From Panonychus citri (taxonomy: Eukaryota > Arthropoda > Arachnida > Trombidiformes > Tetranychidae): a DNA stretch of 64,000 bases. The stretch spans positions 62,001 through 126,000 of the forward strand of contig NW_026515450.1 of the NCBI RefSeq assembly GCF_014898815.1, given 5' to 3'. A program made the position numbers and the translations under genes. Shown in pieces: positions 1 to 13,635 of this stretch. Under the pieces are notes generated by a model, which worked only from the letters and a program-made list of their open reading frames with translations, was not told where the DNA came from and searched no databases. Position 1 is the stretch's first letter. Every line of letters begins with the position of its first letter.

Positions 1-2628
1 TCTTGTTATTTTATTGATCTTTTACCTTTTTCTGTATGATTAGCTGATTTGATTGGTGTTTAATTGTAGCTAATTGCTATTCAATTGCCCTCTACCTTGA
101 TTACTTTAATCAGCTGCTTATAAGTTGATGATGATTATCACAATTATCATTAAGATATAATCATGAATCTTAATTAAACATTTTTCTTGGTTTTGTTTTT
201 CTCGTTTTATGATTAATTAACTTTTCATTTTGTTTATTCACCCGCAAGCTTAATTGCGATTGAATTTATATAAATCTAACCCTTTCCATATATCTACTTT
301 AATTACAATTAAAATAAATCATATTAATATACATGGTTGATTGTTAATTGTTGGTAAATTTTCAATGTTTTGTTTACATCTGCAACAATCAGATTTTTCG
401 TACTAAACGAAAATTTTACTTAGTTAATTGCTCTTGATTGTAGTTTATTAATTATTATTTTTCTCTCATTTTCTTATAATTCATTATGATTTAATCATAT
501 TTTTATCATGATTAACCTTTTTTTTTGTTGATTAAATCATGATGATGATAATAATTATGATAAAAACAACAACTCGAAACAAAAGGTTAATCGTTTACAG
601 TTTAAACTTTTTCAATGAACTTTTTTTCATAGATTAATTTAATTTTCTTGATTAAATGAAATACAATCAAGTACTCAATTGTTGATGATGAGGATGAGGA
701 TGACGATGATGATGATGATGATGATGGTGATGATTATGATGCAATAAATTAAGTGAACCATGAGAAAAGTAAGAGAGTAAAAAAAAAGTTTCAAACTTTT
801 TCTCAGAATTGTGATTTAGGTGAAGAAGGAAAAAAGTTCAGATCGATAACCATGTAAAATGATTATCATTTCATTGTCTGGGACATTCATTTGTCTGGAT
901 GATGATAATGACAGTGATGAAGATGAAGATGAAGATGAAGATGATGATGATGATGATAACACAATAACAATGATGATGATCAAGTAAAAGTCTAGTAACC
1001 TTAAGTTAAGAGTCAATGGACTTTGAGTCCAGAAAAGACTAGAATCTAATTGTGAATTGAATTCTGTCAATTGAATCAAGGATTATGATGATAATCATGA
1101 TGATGATGATGATGATGATGGTGATGGTGATTATCAAAAAGTTATTATCACCATGAAAGATGAGAAAAGAAAAATCCAATCAAAAGTAAACACTGAAATC
1201 CAATGGTAATCATGATGATAACAAAGTTTCCCATTCAATTCAGTGTCATCATCATGATGATTAAGTTAATGATGATAAACAATTTATTTGATTACTTGAA
1301 ATAAAGTCTAGACTGAGTCACAATGTGAAACAAAATGAATTGAATCAAATTGATTGTTTGTAGTTTGCAGTCAATTAAATGATTGTCATGATTATATTTT
1401 GATGGAAAACAATTAAAAATATTACTCACAATCATCTTAATTGTTGATTCATTGAGAGAAAAACATTTTCCTAATTATCGTCTTTACGTTAATTAACCAA
1501 TCAAGTAAGAAAATTTTCTTTTCTCCAACTTTTTTATTCATAGAAAGTTGACAACAATTTAATTCCATTGTTAATTAGTCTCAAATTAACTAAGTTAATA
1601 TCATTTTAATCATCAAAATTAGTGCGTACAATTTAGTTACCATTTTAATTTGAAACAACAATTTAAACTTGAAGATTAAATTAGGTAAATATTAAGACAA
1701 TTTAACATTAACATATGAATGAATATATTAAAAAAAAAGTTAAGGTAACAATTTAATAACAATCAAGAAACAAAAAGGGAAACAAATTAACAATTACTGT
1801 TGATTATTATATAACTACAAAAGTAAATTACAAATGAAATTAATTGAACACCAACGTTTATTGATTGTTGATTGTCAATTGACGTAAATAACAAATAATC
1901 ATCATCAATATAATGTAACAATTAATGACAAACAATCAATTTAAATGCATAAAAGTAACGTAATCAAGGATGAAAAAAGTGAATTATGATTTACAATCAA
2001 CGAATTTAAATTAACCAAAGTGTAGGTTTTCAAAGATTAAATTTGATATTAAATAATTAACCAGTAATCTTAATCATCCTACAAGAAAGTGAATTAAATC
2101 AAAGGTAAAAATCTGAATAACAACAACAATTTAAATTGTAAATGGTTGTTAATTGTTAACCTTTTTTTTTCCTAGTGAAAATTACAAAAGCAACAACAAC
2201 AAATTATAATACATTCAAATGATTATGATAATTAATCACAATCAAAGACACTTGATAAGCTAAATTTTGTTGTATGTTTGATTATTACGATGATTATGAT
2301 TAAGTTGATTACCATCATGTTTAAATAAACTTAGCACTGATTCTGGAAAAACCTAATATTATTATTAAATAACAATACAGATCAAATAGTAACTTTGTAT
2401 TTCTACTTGATTGTTAATCATCATCATTGTTAATTTAATAAGAGAAAAAAAATTTTCTTTTTTTCTATTTCTCTGATTAAGATAACCTTGCGTAAATGAT
2501 TATTATTATTATCGTCATCATTGTTATAATATTTCAATTGTATGATTAAGATTTGAATGTGGTTTGTGATGATGATGATAATAATAACAGACAAAAGAGA
2601 TTTATCTTCATCTTCATCTTCATCATCT

Positions 2629-2631
<3 letters not shown>
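1..2631. other. Gene-free AT-rich DNA with GAT repeats
   Basis: I see no convincing exon here on either strand. The DNA is AT-rich and carries short (GAT)n-type stretches near 691-741, 917-957 and 1098-1130, plus many ATTA/TAAT and CAATTAA-like words. The open frames in it are low-complexity translations of these repeats. Confidence 0.6.

Positions 2632-2677
<46 letters not shown>
2632..2677. repeat. (TC)n dinucleotide array
   Basis: Uninterrupted TC array of about 46 bp, preceded by TTCATC trinucleotide-type repeats. It is one of a series of GA/TC tracts between 2.6 and 14.1 kb. Confidence 0.97.
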
Positions 2678-2679
<2 letters not shown>

Positions 2680-3843
2680 ACTCTCAGCATCATCTCTCGT
2701 ATATTTATTATTGTGATTGAATATTAACTCGAGTTTATAATTAGGATTGAAAAGTTTTTCTTTCTTCATATCAATCTTAATACAATATGATGATGATGAG
2801 AATGAGAATGAGAATGATGATAGAAATTATTATTAACCAGATTAGACTAACCTTAATTTTGAATTTATTTACCGATGATGATAAATATAATAACTATAAT
2901 GATGATGATGATATTAAATTGAGTGAATGAGTATTCAGTGTGTTCATGATAAGAGGATTGTAACAAACAAAAAAAAACTGATGATGATAAAAGTTTGGAA
3001 AAGCGGTTTTTTTATATATAAACTAAAGGAGAGAGAGAGATGATGATGATGGTGATGGTGGTGAAGATGATGAGGATGATAAAGAGTAAAGAAGATAATC
3101 TGATGGGAATGTTATTTTGTATCGAAAAATTGACGTAACAAGACATTCCAATTGGAGGAAAATCCCGTCTACATCTTTTCATGTTGATGATCTTGGTGAA
3201 GATGAGAAGATGAGAAGATGAAGATGAAGATGAGGTCTGATCTGTAAGGGGCTAATGGGAAAATTGGGATGGGTGGGGTGACGGTGGGTGGAAATGAAAG
3301 CTCAGACATGTAGATAGCCGGTTGGTTGGTTTAAAAACATGTATAGAAAGAGATGAGAAGATGAAGATAATGATGATGATGATGAATTGATGGATTGATA
3401 GAAAAGTTTACATTTTTTATTTTCTATTTTTTTCTTTCTCTTGATTTTTTATTTTTCATCTATATTTCTGATTCATCATCATGACCACTTCCGTTTGAAA
3501 TGATAATTGTTGTTGATGTTTCTTTCTCTTTTTTTTCTGTTATTTCAACTTCCGTTAATCATCATTGTTCAATTAATCAACTCGGAAGTTGACATTTTTA
3601 CACAAACAGGTAGATAATTAGGTTTTCCATTCATTAATCTCTTTCGACATCTTTAATCATCTTTTACTCTTAATCTTGAGATATAAATTGTTGGTCAAAT
3701 GTCTGAATCGTTTCAATTGTTGAGAGGATGATGATAAACCCGCTGACCTGTCTACCATTCATTCAACCCTGTCCCTTATCCGCCTATTGATTTTGCCAGA
3801 CACTTTCATCCTCATCTTCAGTTTATCTCTTATGAATATAACC

Positions 3844-3846
<3 letters not shown>
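2678..3846. other. Gene-free DNA with G-rich patch
   Basis: No supported gene. It contains GATGATG runs and, at 3266-3288, four G-runs of three or more separated by 2, 1 and 7 bases. That meets the usual G-quadruplex pattern and is unusual in such AT-rich DNA. Confidence 0.5.

Positions 3847-3894
<48 letters not shown>
3847..3894. repeat. (GA)n dinucleotide array
   Basis: 48-bp uninterrupted GA array. Confidence 0.97.
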
Positions 3895-3897
<3 letters not shown>

Positions 3898-4508
3898 AGA
3901 TTCTGAATCAGTGATGGAAGTGATCACATCATCCACCCTCATCCAAATCTTCATCTTTACCACCCCCTACGTAACAATAGCAAAGATGATAATCCATCCA
4001 TATTAAATGCATTACACGTTTCATCCTCTTCTTTTTTCATCCTCCTCATCATCCACTTGTCTGAACTATTGAATGTCTTTATAATGATATCCCACATCCA
4101 ACTCAAAATGATGATGATGATAAAATTACCTGTGTGTGTGTCTCAGATATTCAAACTGGTTCTGATTTTTTTTTCTCCAAAAAAAGAAGAGAAAAAACCA
4201 AACTTACAAAATCTCTCTCTCTCTCTCTCTTACAAAAGTCTCACGAAGTTACAGTTTCCAGTCCAGAGAGATGATGGTAAAATTCATGGAAAAGATATTG
4301 AATATTATTCATTCAACTAATAAATAGTTTCCACTTGTAAAGTATATACAACATCTTAAAAATCCAGGTAACTCTTAAATCTTGAGACGATTTTTTTCCT
4401 TCACTTTTACAGCCCAAAGCTTTTTATCTTCATGTACTTTCATCATTGATGATATTTTCTATTCTAATTACACTCATCATCATTGTAGTAATACATAATC
4501 ATAAGATA

Positions 4509-4510
<2 letters not shown>

Positions 4511-4549
<39 letters not shown>
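4511..4549. repeat. (GA)n dinucleotide array
   Basis: 39-bp GA array. Confidence 0.97.
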
Positions 4550-4551
<2 letters not shown>

Positions 4552-5012
4552 GTTCATCTCTTTGGTCATTTCATCTTCTTGTTACTCCTTATATCATATT
4601 CCCCGTTGAGATAAGACCAAGATTTATGGTCACATCGATTCAGTTCATGGACATTCAAGGTCAAAATTACATCAGTTTACGACTAAGGAACGATGGAAAT
4701 GATGACGATTCATTGCTTGAGAGATGATGAACTTGGTAAAAAAGAGAAAAAGAAGGAAAGAGAAGATGAAAAACAAAAGTTCTTTTTTGTATCTCTTCGT
4801 ATTCCCTGTATAACATACCTGTAGTTTCTTTTGCTCCTCTTCTTCTGTCTACTTCCTTTTTTTTATAGTTACTCTTTTTCTCGTCTTCTTCATCTCCTGT
4901 CTACTTTTTTATCATCATTATCTTCTTTGTTCATCATCCGTCTATCTGTATCTCTGCTCCTTAAAAACCATCAATAACGATTTATCATTCAGACGAAACT
5001 ATAATAATATTA

Positions 5013-5043
5013 TCTCTCTCTCTCTGAGAGAGAGAGAGAGAGA
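5013..5043. repeat. (TC)n-(GA)n palindromic array
   Basis: A TC tract of 13 bases switches directly to a GA tract of about 18 bases, giving a self-complementary microsatellite that can fold into a hairpin. Confidence 0.9.
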
Positions 5044-6347
5044 AGATAATCTGTTATGATGATGTTTTTTCATCTTTTCTTTTTTTGTATAATCTTCATC
5101 ATCCTATTATCATCGTCATGTCTCCTCTCTCTCTCCCTCCCTCCCTATCTCAGTCTGTCTCTCACCTTTCCTGTTATCTAGCAGTTTCATAGCTCACTTG
5201 AGCTGTTTTCATGTGTTATCCTCATTATTATCATTTATATTTACCATTCCTTTTACTCCCTAATTATTATCTTCATCATCATTTTGATTCAATGTTGAAG
5301 ATGACGATGCTAATGCTAATGATAATGATGATGATATTACCCAGAAACTGTCATTTACTCAATGATGATTCAATTAATGAGCCATTTAAAGATGATGTAA
5401 ACAAATATTCATTGATGAATTAATTTCAATTGATATAAACAAATAGACACACTCGATATAATCAACAAGATGAAGATAAAGATAAAGATGAAGATGATTA
5501 TGATGATAAGGATGAGGATGCTTTTTGCTTAAATACAAAAAAAGCATTTTTTTCAACTACTTAAGATATAATAATAATAATATTAATAATAATAATGTTA
5601 CTAATTAATGTTTATATTCACTGTTATTGTGATTTAAATTGTAATAATGATTAGAAACTGTTAAATGATTAACATTCATAGAGTGTAATATAAATATCAT
5701 ATAAATGAATATGTTTATGATTAAGTAATGTATTTAAATTGTTTGGGAACATAATTTACTGAATATTTTGTTGCTGTTTGTTGATGATAATCAAGCAGCA
5801 ATAGAAGAGAAAAAAACAAATTGTAAATAGTTAATTGTCTATTTAATCAGAGATTGGTGATGCTAATTGTAATATATGTTATCCTTGTTATCGTCATCAA
5901 TGTTTGCTGAATATATTTGGGAACATTGTAATATTATTATGCTAATCTGAAGATGATTATGATGATGGATAAGAAGATGTAACTAATTTGTCCGAGAATT
6001 GATTAAGATTAAACTGGTTAAAGGCTTAAATCATTGTTGTCTTTTCATGTTCTCTTAGTTTTTTCTCTTCTTTATCATCTTTCTCTTCGTGCTTCATCTT
6101 CATATCTTCTTGTGTTTCATTATTGATTCTCTCATTTCAGTGGTATGTTTGAGAGAGAGAGAGAGAAGAGTGAGTTAAGTTGATTGGATTGCAGGGAATT
6201 CCGATTGTGAGTGGCATTGGTGTTCCAAGAGCGGGTTTCCCCTCCTTCCAAGTACAATTACTTTCACATGAAGAATATGAAGAAGAGAAATTCATCAGAA
6301 AGAAAGAGAACTTGCCAAAAGACTGTCTTCATCATCTTCATCTCTTT

Positions 6348-6349
<2 letters not shown>
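5044..6349. other. Gene-free DNA
   Basis: AT-rich sequence with GAT words and TTATT runs. A possible 57-nt exon at 6195-6251 was considered and rejected as too weak. Confidence 0.5.

Positions 6350-6385
<36 letters not shown>
6350..6385. repeat. (TC)n dinucleotide array
   Basis: 36-bp TC array. Confidence 0.97.
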
Positions 6386-6388
<3 letters not shown>

Positions 6389-7857
6389 CTGTCTTTTCAA
6401 GAAGAAGAAAAAAATCTAAGAATTAACTTGAATACATGATAAAGATTTTTTTCATTCTTTCTTTCAGGATATTCTCGGTTTCACAAGATGATGAGAAAGG
6501 AAGAAGAAAAAAAATTCAAAATGATGAGAGATGACGACGATCTTCCTGTAGGCCTCAAGATCATATCATCATCATCATCATTTCTCATTTTCTCTCACCA
6601 AAGTTTTACCTTTCGAACAGAAAAAAAAACAAAAATTTCTAGGGCGTTTTCCTATTCCTCTTAATAAATGTCATCTTAAATTACGATGGTCAAGTTACCA
6701 CCGTGTCGATCATCATCATCACCATCTTCTTCCTCCTCCTCCTCCTATTGAATCCATTCAATGAATTAATCATCACCATCCTCCTGATACTTTCCCACTA
6801 GAAAGTGAAATAATCATTTACCAAATATCAATAATCACCTTGCACTATTAATTGATTGTTAATTACCAGAAATACCAAAGAGGAACCGGAAATGTAATGA
6901 TAACGACAGAATATAAAATTGAAATTTAGTTTAAGCCAAAAAAAAACAATTTCAAATCAAATTTATGTTAATTATTGATAAAAAATTTTAATTAACTTTT
7001 CATTTTCTGGAATGAAAAAAATTATCATTCCGTTTATCAAGCTTACACCTACTAATCAAGTTAATTAATCAACCGATGATCATTACGATTATCATTTCAT
7101 TCATAATCTAATATGATAATCTGGGTTTAATGTTAACAATTAACATACGGAAAATTTAATTTAGGTGAATGTTGACTCAGTGTTTTTAGCATAACAATTA
7201 ATAGAAACACTCACACACAACATACAATGTTCATTATCAACAACAATATAATGATTGTTGTTGATTAATTGTGTATAATTTAAATTGTCCAGGTCATTGG
7301 TCTTCCATTGATTGTATTTGATTAATACCTTTGTCTCCCTTTTTGATACGAAAAAAATTTCCACTCTGTCTTTTTTTTTCCACCTCCTCCTTAATCATTC
7401 AACTGATTAACTCATTGTTTCTCATATTGTATCCGTATAATGATTTAGGTTTTTTCATTTGCTGTTGATTGTTGTTGTACGATAATAATCAAAGTTAATT
7501 GTAAACTTTTGAAACAATCGAGAGAAGCAAAAAAAAACATCATATCAACAAAAACAACGCTCAACATACACAAACACTCAGAGTGTCTGATAATTTGACT
7601 CTCAATTATAATCAATCGTCATCTCCAAGAGACAATTGATTATCCACCACCATCGCCACCAGATTCATGAGTGTCTACGTTTGTATCTGTATGTGTGTGG
7701 GGTGGGTTTTTAGTAACAGTGTCTTTTTTTCACTGCAAGCGGAACAACCACTTCACGCAACTCTGAGTAGTAAATTAATTTCCATTTGATCAGTTTCATG
7801 AATGGTTGACTAACAGCGACTGTTAATTCATCCACCCCCTCACCTCCTCCACCTCCA

Positions 7858-7860
<3 letters not shown>
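6386..7860. other. Gene-free DNA
   Basis: No coding signal seen. AT-rich with short CATCATC and TCCTCCTCC runs near 6700-6750. Confidence 0.5.

Positions 7861-7893
<33 letters not shown>
7861..7893. repeat. (TC)n dinucleotide array
   Basis: 33-bp TC array. Confidence 0.97.
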
Positions 7894-7897
<4 letters not shown>

Positions 7898-8435
7898 TTT
7901 CTCTAATATGTTTCTTACCTTTTCTTAAACACCGTAGACACGTACAGCAATTAATGTATTAGCTTTATTACCTCCCCACTCTCTTTCGCCCTCTCTTACA
8001 CCTTACCTGATTATCTACCTGATGGAAATGTATAATACCCTCAGTATGTGGGTTGTCCCTCCAATTTACACTGATGATGATTGTATTTTTCTTCTTTGCT
8101 TATACAATTGTCATTTATCAGTATTAATTGTAACATAAACGTGGTAAATGTATTAGTTAATTTAGTTGTTTTTGGTACTTTGATCATTAATAATCTTTTC
8201 AAGATATAACTCAATTAGTTTGATGATTGAAATAAACACTCATCAGACAGGGAAGAAGAAGAGAAAATAAATAAAAGCATTTGACACTAAAGTAAATGGA
8301 GAGAGAGAGATGATGATGATGATGGTGGGGTGGGTGGGGTGCGGTGGATTCCAAGGGTAAAGTGCAGATAAACATTAACAAACAAGTTCATTTATAAGGC
8401 AACTTGTCACATTTACTTAATTCTCTCCAACAGTC

Positions 8436-8439
<4 letters not shown>

Positions 8440-8473
<34 letters not shown>
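8440..8473. repeat. (GA)n dinucleotide array
   Basis: 34-bp GA array. About 120 bp upstream lies a GA run followed by GATGATG and a G-rich patch (8327-8339), the same order seen near 3030-3290. Confidence 0.95.
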
Positions 8474-8475
<2 letters not shown>

Positions 8476-9243
8476 ATTAAGGTTCCTAACACTAATATGA
8501 TGATAAAAAACAATGTTTTCCCTCTCCCAACCTCCACCATCACTATCATGACGATTTGAATCATTTTATTATCTTATATGATCGTTGAAAGTGTTAACGA
8601 TCCTGAATGAAGGTGAAACCAGAATAGGAAAACTTGGTAAATGATAATGATGATGTTTCTTTATATATTTATACGATCATCATTGTCTACTCATCATCGT
8701 CATCATTTGACATTATCATACTTGTGAAGAAACAAAAAAGTATCATGAAAATGAAGACGAGACAACAAGATGAACATCCTGAAAATACTGATGGTGAAAA
8801 TTGAAAATCTTCCAGAAATATTTGATTGTTGTTGTTGTTCAACTTGTTTACCACTCTTACTACCTCATTCAAGGAGACAGAGTGAAAATCATTCACACTG
8901 ATGATGAAATTTTTGGTTATTCAAAGAGAGAGAGAGAGAGTGACGGGTGGGAAAAAGTCTATGAATGGCTCGAGATGAGGAAAACATTTCATCACAAGTT
9001 AATTGAAGGCGATCCACAAGAAGATGGAGATCTCTGTTTGTTTGGGTTAGAAAGAGAAAGAAAGGAGAATGATGATAAAGATGATGACGGTGTAAGGATG
9101 GGAAGAGGAGGATGAAGATGAAGAAAACAAAATCTGGTCCATTGGACTAGTTTTGCCTTTTCCCTGATGCGATAACTAGTAATTGGTCTGGCGATTTTCA
9201 AGTCAATCAAAAATAGTCTCACTTTCTTATCTTCATTTATCTT

Positions 9244-9550
9244 CTCTCTCTTTCTCTGTATTTAGATTCTTTCTCTTCTCTTCACACTTATTAACGTCAC
9301 AAGATTGTGGTAAGAAAGAGTGGAGATGATGATGATGATAATACAGAAGAGAAGCGGAAAGTAGATACTCTTTCAGATAATTTTGACAGTTCTCTCTCTC
9401 TCTCTCTCTCTTTCTCTGTATTTAGATTCTTTCTCTTCTCTTCACACTTATTAACGTCACAAGATTGTGGTAAGAAAGAGTGGAGATGATGATGATGATA
9501 ATACAGAAGAGAAGCGGAAAGTAGATACTCTTTCAGATAATTTTGACAGT
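9244..9550. repeat. 160-bp perfect tandem duplication
   Basis: Two head-to-tail copies with a period of 160 bp. For example, the word TTTAGATTCT starts at 9261 and again at 9421, and both copies end in TTTTGACAGT at 9390 and 9550. I found no mismatch outside the length-variable TC runs, so the duplication is recent. Each copy holds an acceptor-like TC tract plus TATTTAG and, 44 nt later, a donor-like GTAAGA (candidate exons 9266-9309 and 9426-9469). No gene context supports that reading. Confidence 0.9.
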
Positions 9551-10848
9551 TTCTCTCTCTCTCTCTCTCTCTCTCTTACTCTCTCTTCTCATCAATAGTT
9601 ATATCTACTCTTTGTTTTCTTTTTATCTTCTTTGTCATCCTCATGTCAAGAATTTTTGTTCTATCAGAGAGAAAGAGAAGAAAAAAAAACTAATAAGAGA
9701 AAAAAATTAGTTTCGAAAATCAACATTCGTCTCTCTCGAAAAACTAACAAGACAAAGTCGACATTTTCATCTTTCAAATGACTTTCAATGTTTTTCTCTT
9801 TGCATTAACTTTTAATTTTACTTTTCGAACAAAATAATAGAAAAGAAAGAGAAAAAGAAAAGAAGAAGAAAGAAAAATGTCACATGGAATATCTCATGTC
9901 CTTGAATAACCTTTCATGGCGATTATCTGTCCGATTTTCTGGTCATTTCGTATCTAACCTCTGATATTTAACTTAAATTCTTACGTTTAAATTGTATCAT
10001 TGTGATGGAAATGATATTTCCTCATCTTCCTCCTCTCTCCCCCCTCTCTTCATCTCTCTCTCTTTCTCTTTGTTTCATCTTCTCAAAGGCATTCATCTAA
10101 TTAAAGGTGAAAATGTTCGAACAAGGTCAAGTTTAGAATAGAATCTTTTCTCTCTCATCTTCTTCTTAATCTTGATTCCCAATTCAAAGATTTCACAGTT
10201 TCTCTGGTTAATTCAATTCTTTTATTTTCATGTAAGTTTGTTATTCTTGTTATTTCATCTTATAGATTTTCTGTTTATTTTTCTCTGTGAATTTTTCACA
10301 AGAAGATGATAAAGAGAGAGAGAGATGGAAAAAGAATTTATCTTTTCTCTTTCTTCTCCTCTTGTTTTAGTCTCTCATCTTCTCAGAGTATCTTCACTAA
10401 TCCCCTTTTATCATTATCACTCACCTATTATACTGATCCTTAATCTTGCATGAATAATTAGTATCCTGTCTCATCACTCAATTAATTATCATCATCATCA
10501 ACCAATTTTGAAACTCATCTTTCATCATTTTTATCTACATCACAATCAATTGATTTTTATCAAATTATAAGATGAATTAAAATAATCAAATCAGAAAATA
10601 ATTAATCTCCATAATCAGGATGATGAATTTGAATACCTGAATCTCATCAGAATTTTTTTCTGGTTTACTCGCAGATAATTCTGGCCACTCATCATCATCA
10701 TCATCATCATCTCTCTCTCTCTCTCTCTGATAAAATACCAAAGCTTTCATTAACTTTCAGCTTACTAACAATCCTAACCCGAAACAGGATCCTGCCAGTC
10801 ACAGAATCATCTTCATCTTCATCTTCATCATCTATTGATCCATTGTAT

Positions 10849-10852
<4 letters not shown>

Positions 10853-10884
<32 letters not shown>
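10853..10884. repeat. (TC)n dinucleotide array
   Basis: 32-bp TC array. A shorter TC tract lies at about 10,710-10,728. Confidence 0.95.
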
Positions 10885-10886
<2 letters not shown>

Positions 10887-12988
10887 GCGTGGTATTTTCA
10901 TCTCTATTTTTCTCCCTCATCCTGTCTGCGTATTTCTAACCATCTTTTTCTGTCTACATCATGTCTACTCCATAGTCTCGCTCATTCATTCATCCAATTC
11001 ATCATATTCATATTTTCCTTACTCTCTCATTGACCTTACTTTTGTTTCACTTTCTCTCTTCCTTAGAATTGCTTTTCATTTATTGTTAATCTCATCGACT
11101 CAGGATGATGATGATGTGGTGAAAAAAGTTCAATAAAAAGGGGGAACATCGAAAGAGAGAGAAAAAGAAAGAAAGAAAGAAAGAGTGATAAAGCAAATGA
11201 TAAGAAATTATTATTATCAAACAGGATTCAATTCAATTTACGCCTGAAAATAATCACAATAATATCATTATATCATCATGATGATAATCAAGTTTATGCA
11301 TGAATGTGTTCAATGGCGGTTGTATAACTATCATTAATTTTTTTGCTTCTGCTGTTGATTTATAATAATAATAAAAAAAAAATGCGAAATTTTTATCATC
11401 ACCACCAAAGAGAATCTGTTTCCACCCTCTAACTCTCTCACTCTCCTCCCACCATCAGATTATCCTGAAATTTAACCTTTAATATCAAGTTATTATTATT
11501 TCATGATGATGATGAAAATTATCCCGAAAAGATTGATGAAACTTTTATTGACAATAATGTGTAACCTCAATTTACTCAGTCAATGTTATTGTTGTCGGTG
11601 GGGTGGTTGCATTGGGCAAGAATAAGCCAATGTCTTATCCACTTCTACCCTTTTCTTCATCATCTCAGACGTGATTCAGGATAATTTCAAACTGTCTGGC
11701 CATTTAACTCTAATCATTACCTTGAATTTCTAGGAGATTCATTCCTCTTTCTCTTTCTACTTTTCTCATCTTCTCTTTCTTTTCATCTTCTTTTCTCTCT
11801 CTCTCTCTCTCATTCCCTTCGCTTCCCTCCAACTTCATCCCTCATCTTCTCTCTCTCTCTCTCTTTCCCTGTTCGACTCTCACTCTTATTTATCTTCTCC
11901 CCACCTCATTGATTTCAATCTGATGAAAATTATCTTCCATTAACTTTTTTTTTCTCATTCTTTTCATGAAAAAAGAGAACAAGAAATAAAATCAGTTGAG
12001 AGAAAAGTTCTATTAGTGGCGACCTCTGTTGGCTTAATCGAAAATCTCAGATCAATCAATTAATTTTTTTTCCTCTTCTCTCTCTCTCTGTCTGTCTATT
12101 TTTTTTCTTCATCATTCTCATCAGTTTTTTGACTTTTCTCATCATTGTTTCATCACTTGGATAACCAGGATAACCTTTAATCAATTCAAATTCTATGGTC
12201 TATCTCTTAGGCCTAACCCTTTTCATCTGTAATCAAATGATCACTTTATAGAGAGAGAGAAGTGATTACATGTATTTATTTTTCTTCTATTGATTTAGAT
12301 TATATTTCATCTTCTATTCTTTTTTCTATTCTCTCTCAGGCCTTACATAAACATCTATTTATAATCAATTAGATTGATTGTTTCTTTTTTTCCCTCTTTT
12401 GGTTACCATTAAGCGAGGAGAAATACATTATCCTTCGTACAACAGTTTCTTCAGGTGACATAAATCTTTCCATTTCTCTGGTGGATTTCCTATTGATCTT
12501 TCTGGTTTTTTTTCTTTTCTTTTTTTCTAGTCTAGGTGATCATTTCTTTGGAAATCAGTTATGGATAAAAAAAACAAAAGCCAACAGGTGAAGATCAGGA
12601 AGAGAAAGAGAAAGAGAGAGAGAGAGATCATCTGTTAAACAGATTCTGTTTATATAGTTTACGTATACAGTTTGGCTTCAAGTGAAGACGATTTCTTTTG
12701 GACATACATGTATAATTATCAGTTAATTAACCAATATCAAAGCAAAGATAGGTAATTATTTGTGTTCATTAAGTGTCTCTTAACCTTGCCTTTCCCTTTC
12801 CTTCCCTCATCATCATCACCGTCATCTCTTGCTTGAGACTGATGATGATGTGAAACCTGTGTGATAACATTGACTTGGAATTAAGAGTCAAAAACATATG
12901 TACTTTTCCATGTTCTATCAACTTTCCTTGTCTTCTTTTACTCTCTTTACTGAAGAAAATCTTGATTAGTGAAAATAACTCTCCTTTG
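10885..12988. other. Gene-free pyrimidine-rich DNA
   Basis: No supported gene. Numerous TTCTCTC-type tracts (11,740-11,900, 12,080-12,110) and ATGATGATG runs are present. Confidence 0.5.
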
Positions 12989-13015
12989 CTCTCTCTCTCT
13001 CTCTCTCTCTCTCTC
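12989..13015. repeat. (TC)n dinucleotide array
   Basis: 27-bp TC array. Confidence 0.95.
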
Positions 13016-13635
13016 CCTGTCTACAAATTCAAGGTGAATGATAAAGGAGAAAAACGAAGGAAAAAGCAAACAACTCGCCAGTTAATTGTCCGATTTTAAC
13101 CCTGATCAAAGAAACGGAAACTAGCCAGAAGAAAAAGAAGAAGAAGAGAAAAAAAGATGATTACTAATTACTCTCTGTCAGATTTACCATCTACTGGTCA
13201 ACAGACTGATGCAAAATTTTGATGATTTGATGATAATACAAAAGTATAACATTAATCGGTCTCAAAACTGTGTTCTCAAATAATGGCTAACAAAGTAATC
13301 ATTTGAATCATTATTATGCAAAATATATACAGCAAAAAAAAAAGATGAAAAGAAACCTGAAGATAAATTCAAAGACATGGATAGTTAAATATGAATATAC
13401 ATCATCTTTACCTGTATCATGCATGGAGATATACTCATGAGAAAGATTCCAATTCAGTTCAAAGTTAACAATACAAAAAAAAACACAAAACAGGTAAATA
13501 TGATTAATAAGTAGAGAGACAGACAGAGTCTAATTAGATTATCATTATAACAGCTACTGTATTGTAATTACATTGATGAAAAAAAGATCATACAACCATT
13601 AAGTTCATTGTTTTTTTCCGTCTCAAGGTATTTAG

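Noticed and set aside
816..5423. Several 60-90-codon open frames (for example 2430-2693, 4446-4727)
   Set aside because: They translate GA, TC and GAT microsatellites (runs of RE, S/L, D/N) and have no splice or start context.
6195..6251. 57-nt GC-richer stretch after GATTGCAG reading GIPIVSGIGVPRAGFPSFQ
   Set aside because: Weak pyrimidine tract, non-ideal donor GTACAA, and no partner exon or known family. Too short to support.
8687..9489. Overlapping 60-104-codon frames on both strands
   Set aside because: Start at non-ATG codons or run through repeats; the 160-bp tandem duplication explains part of them.
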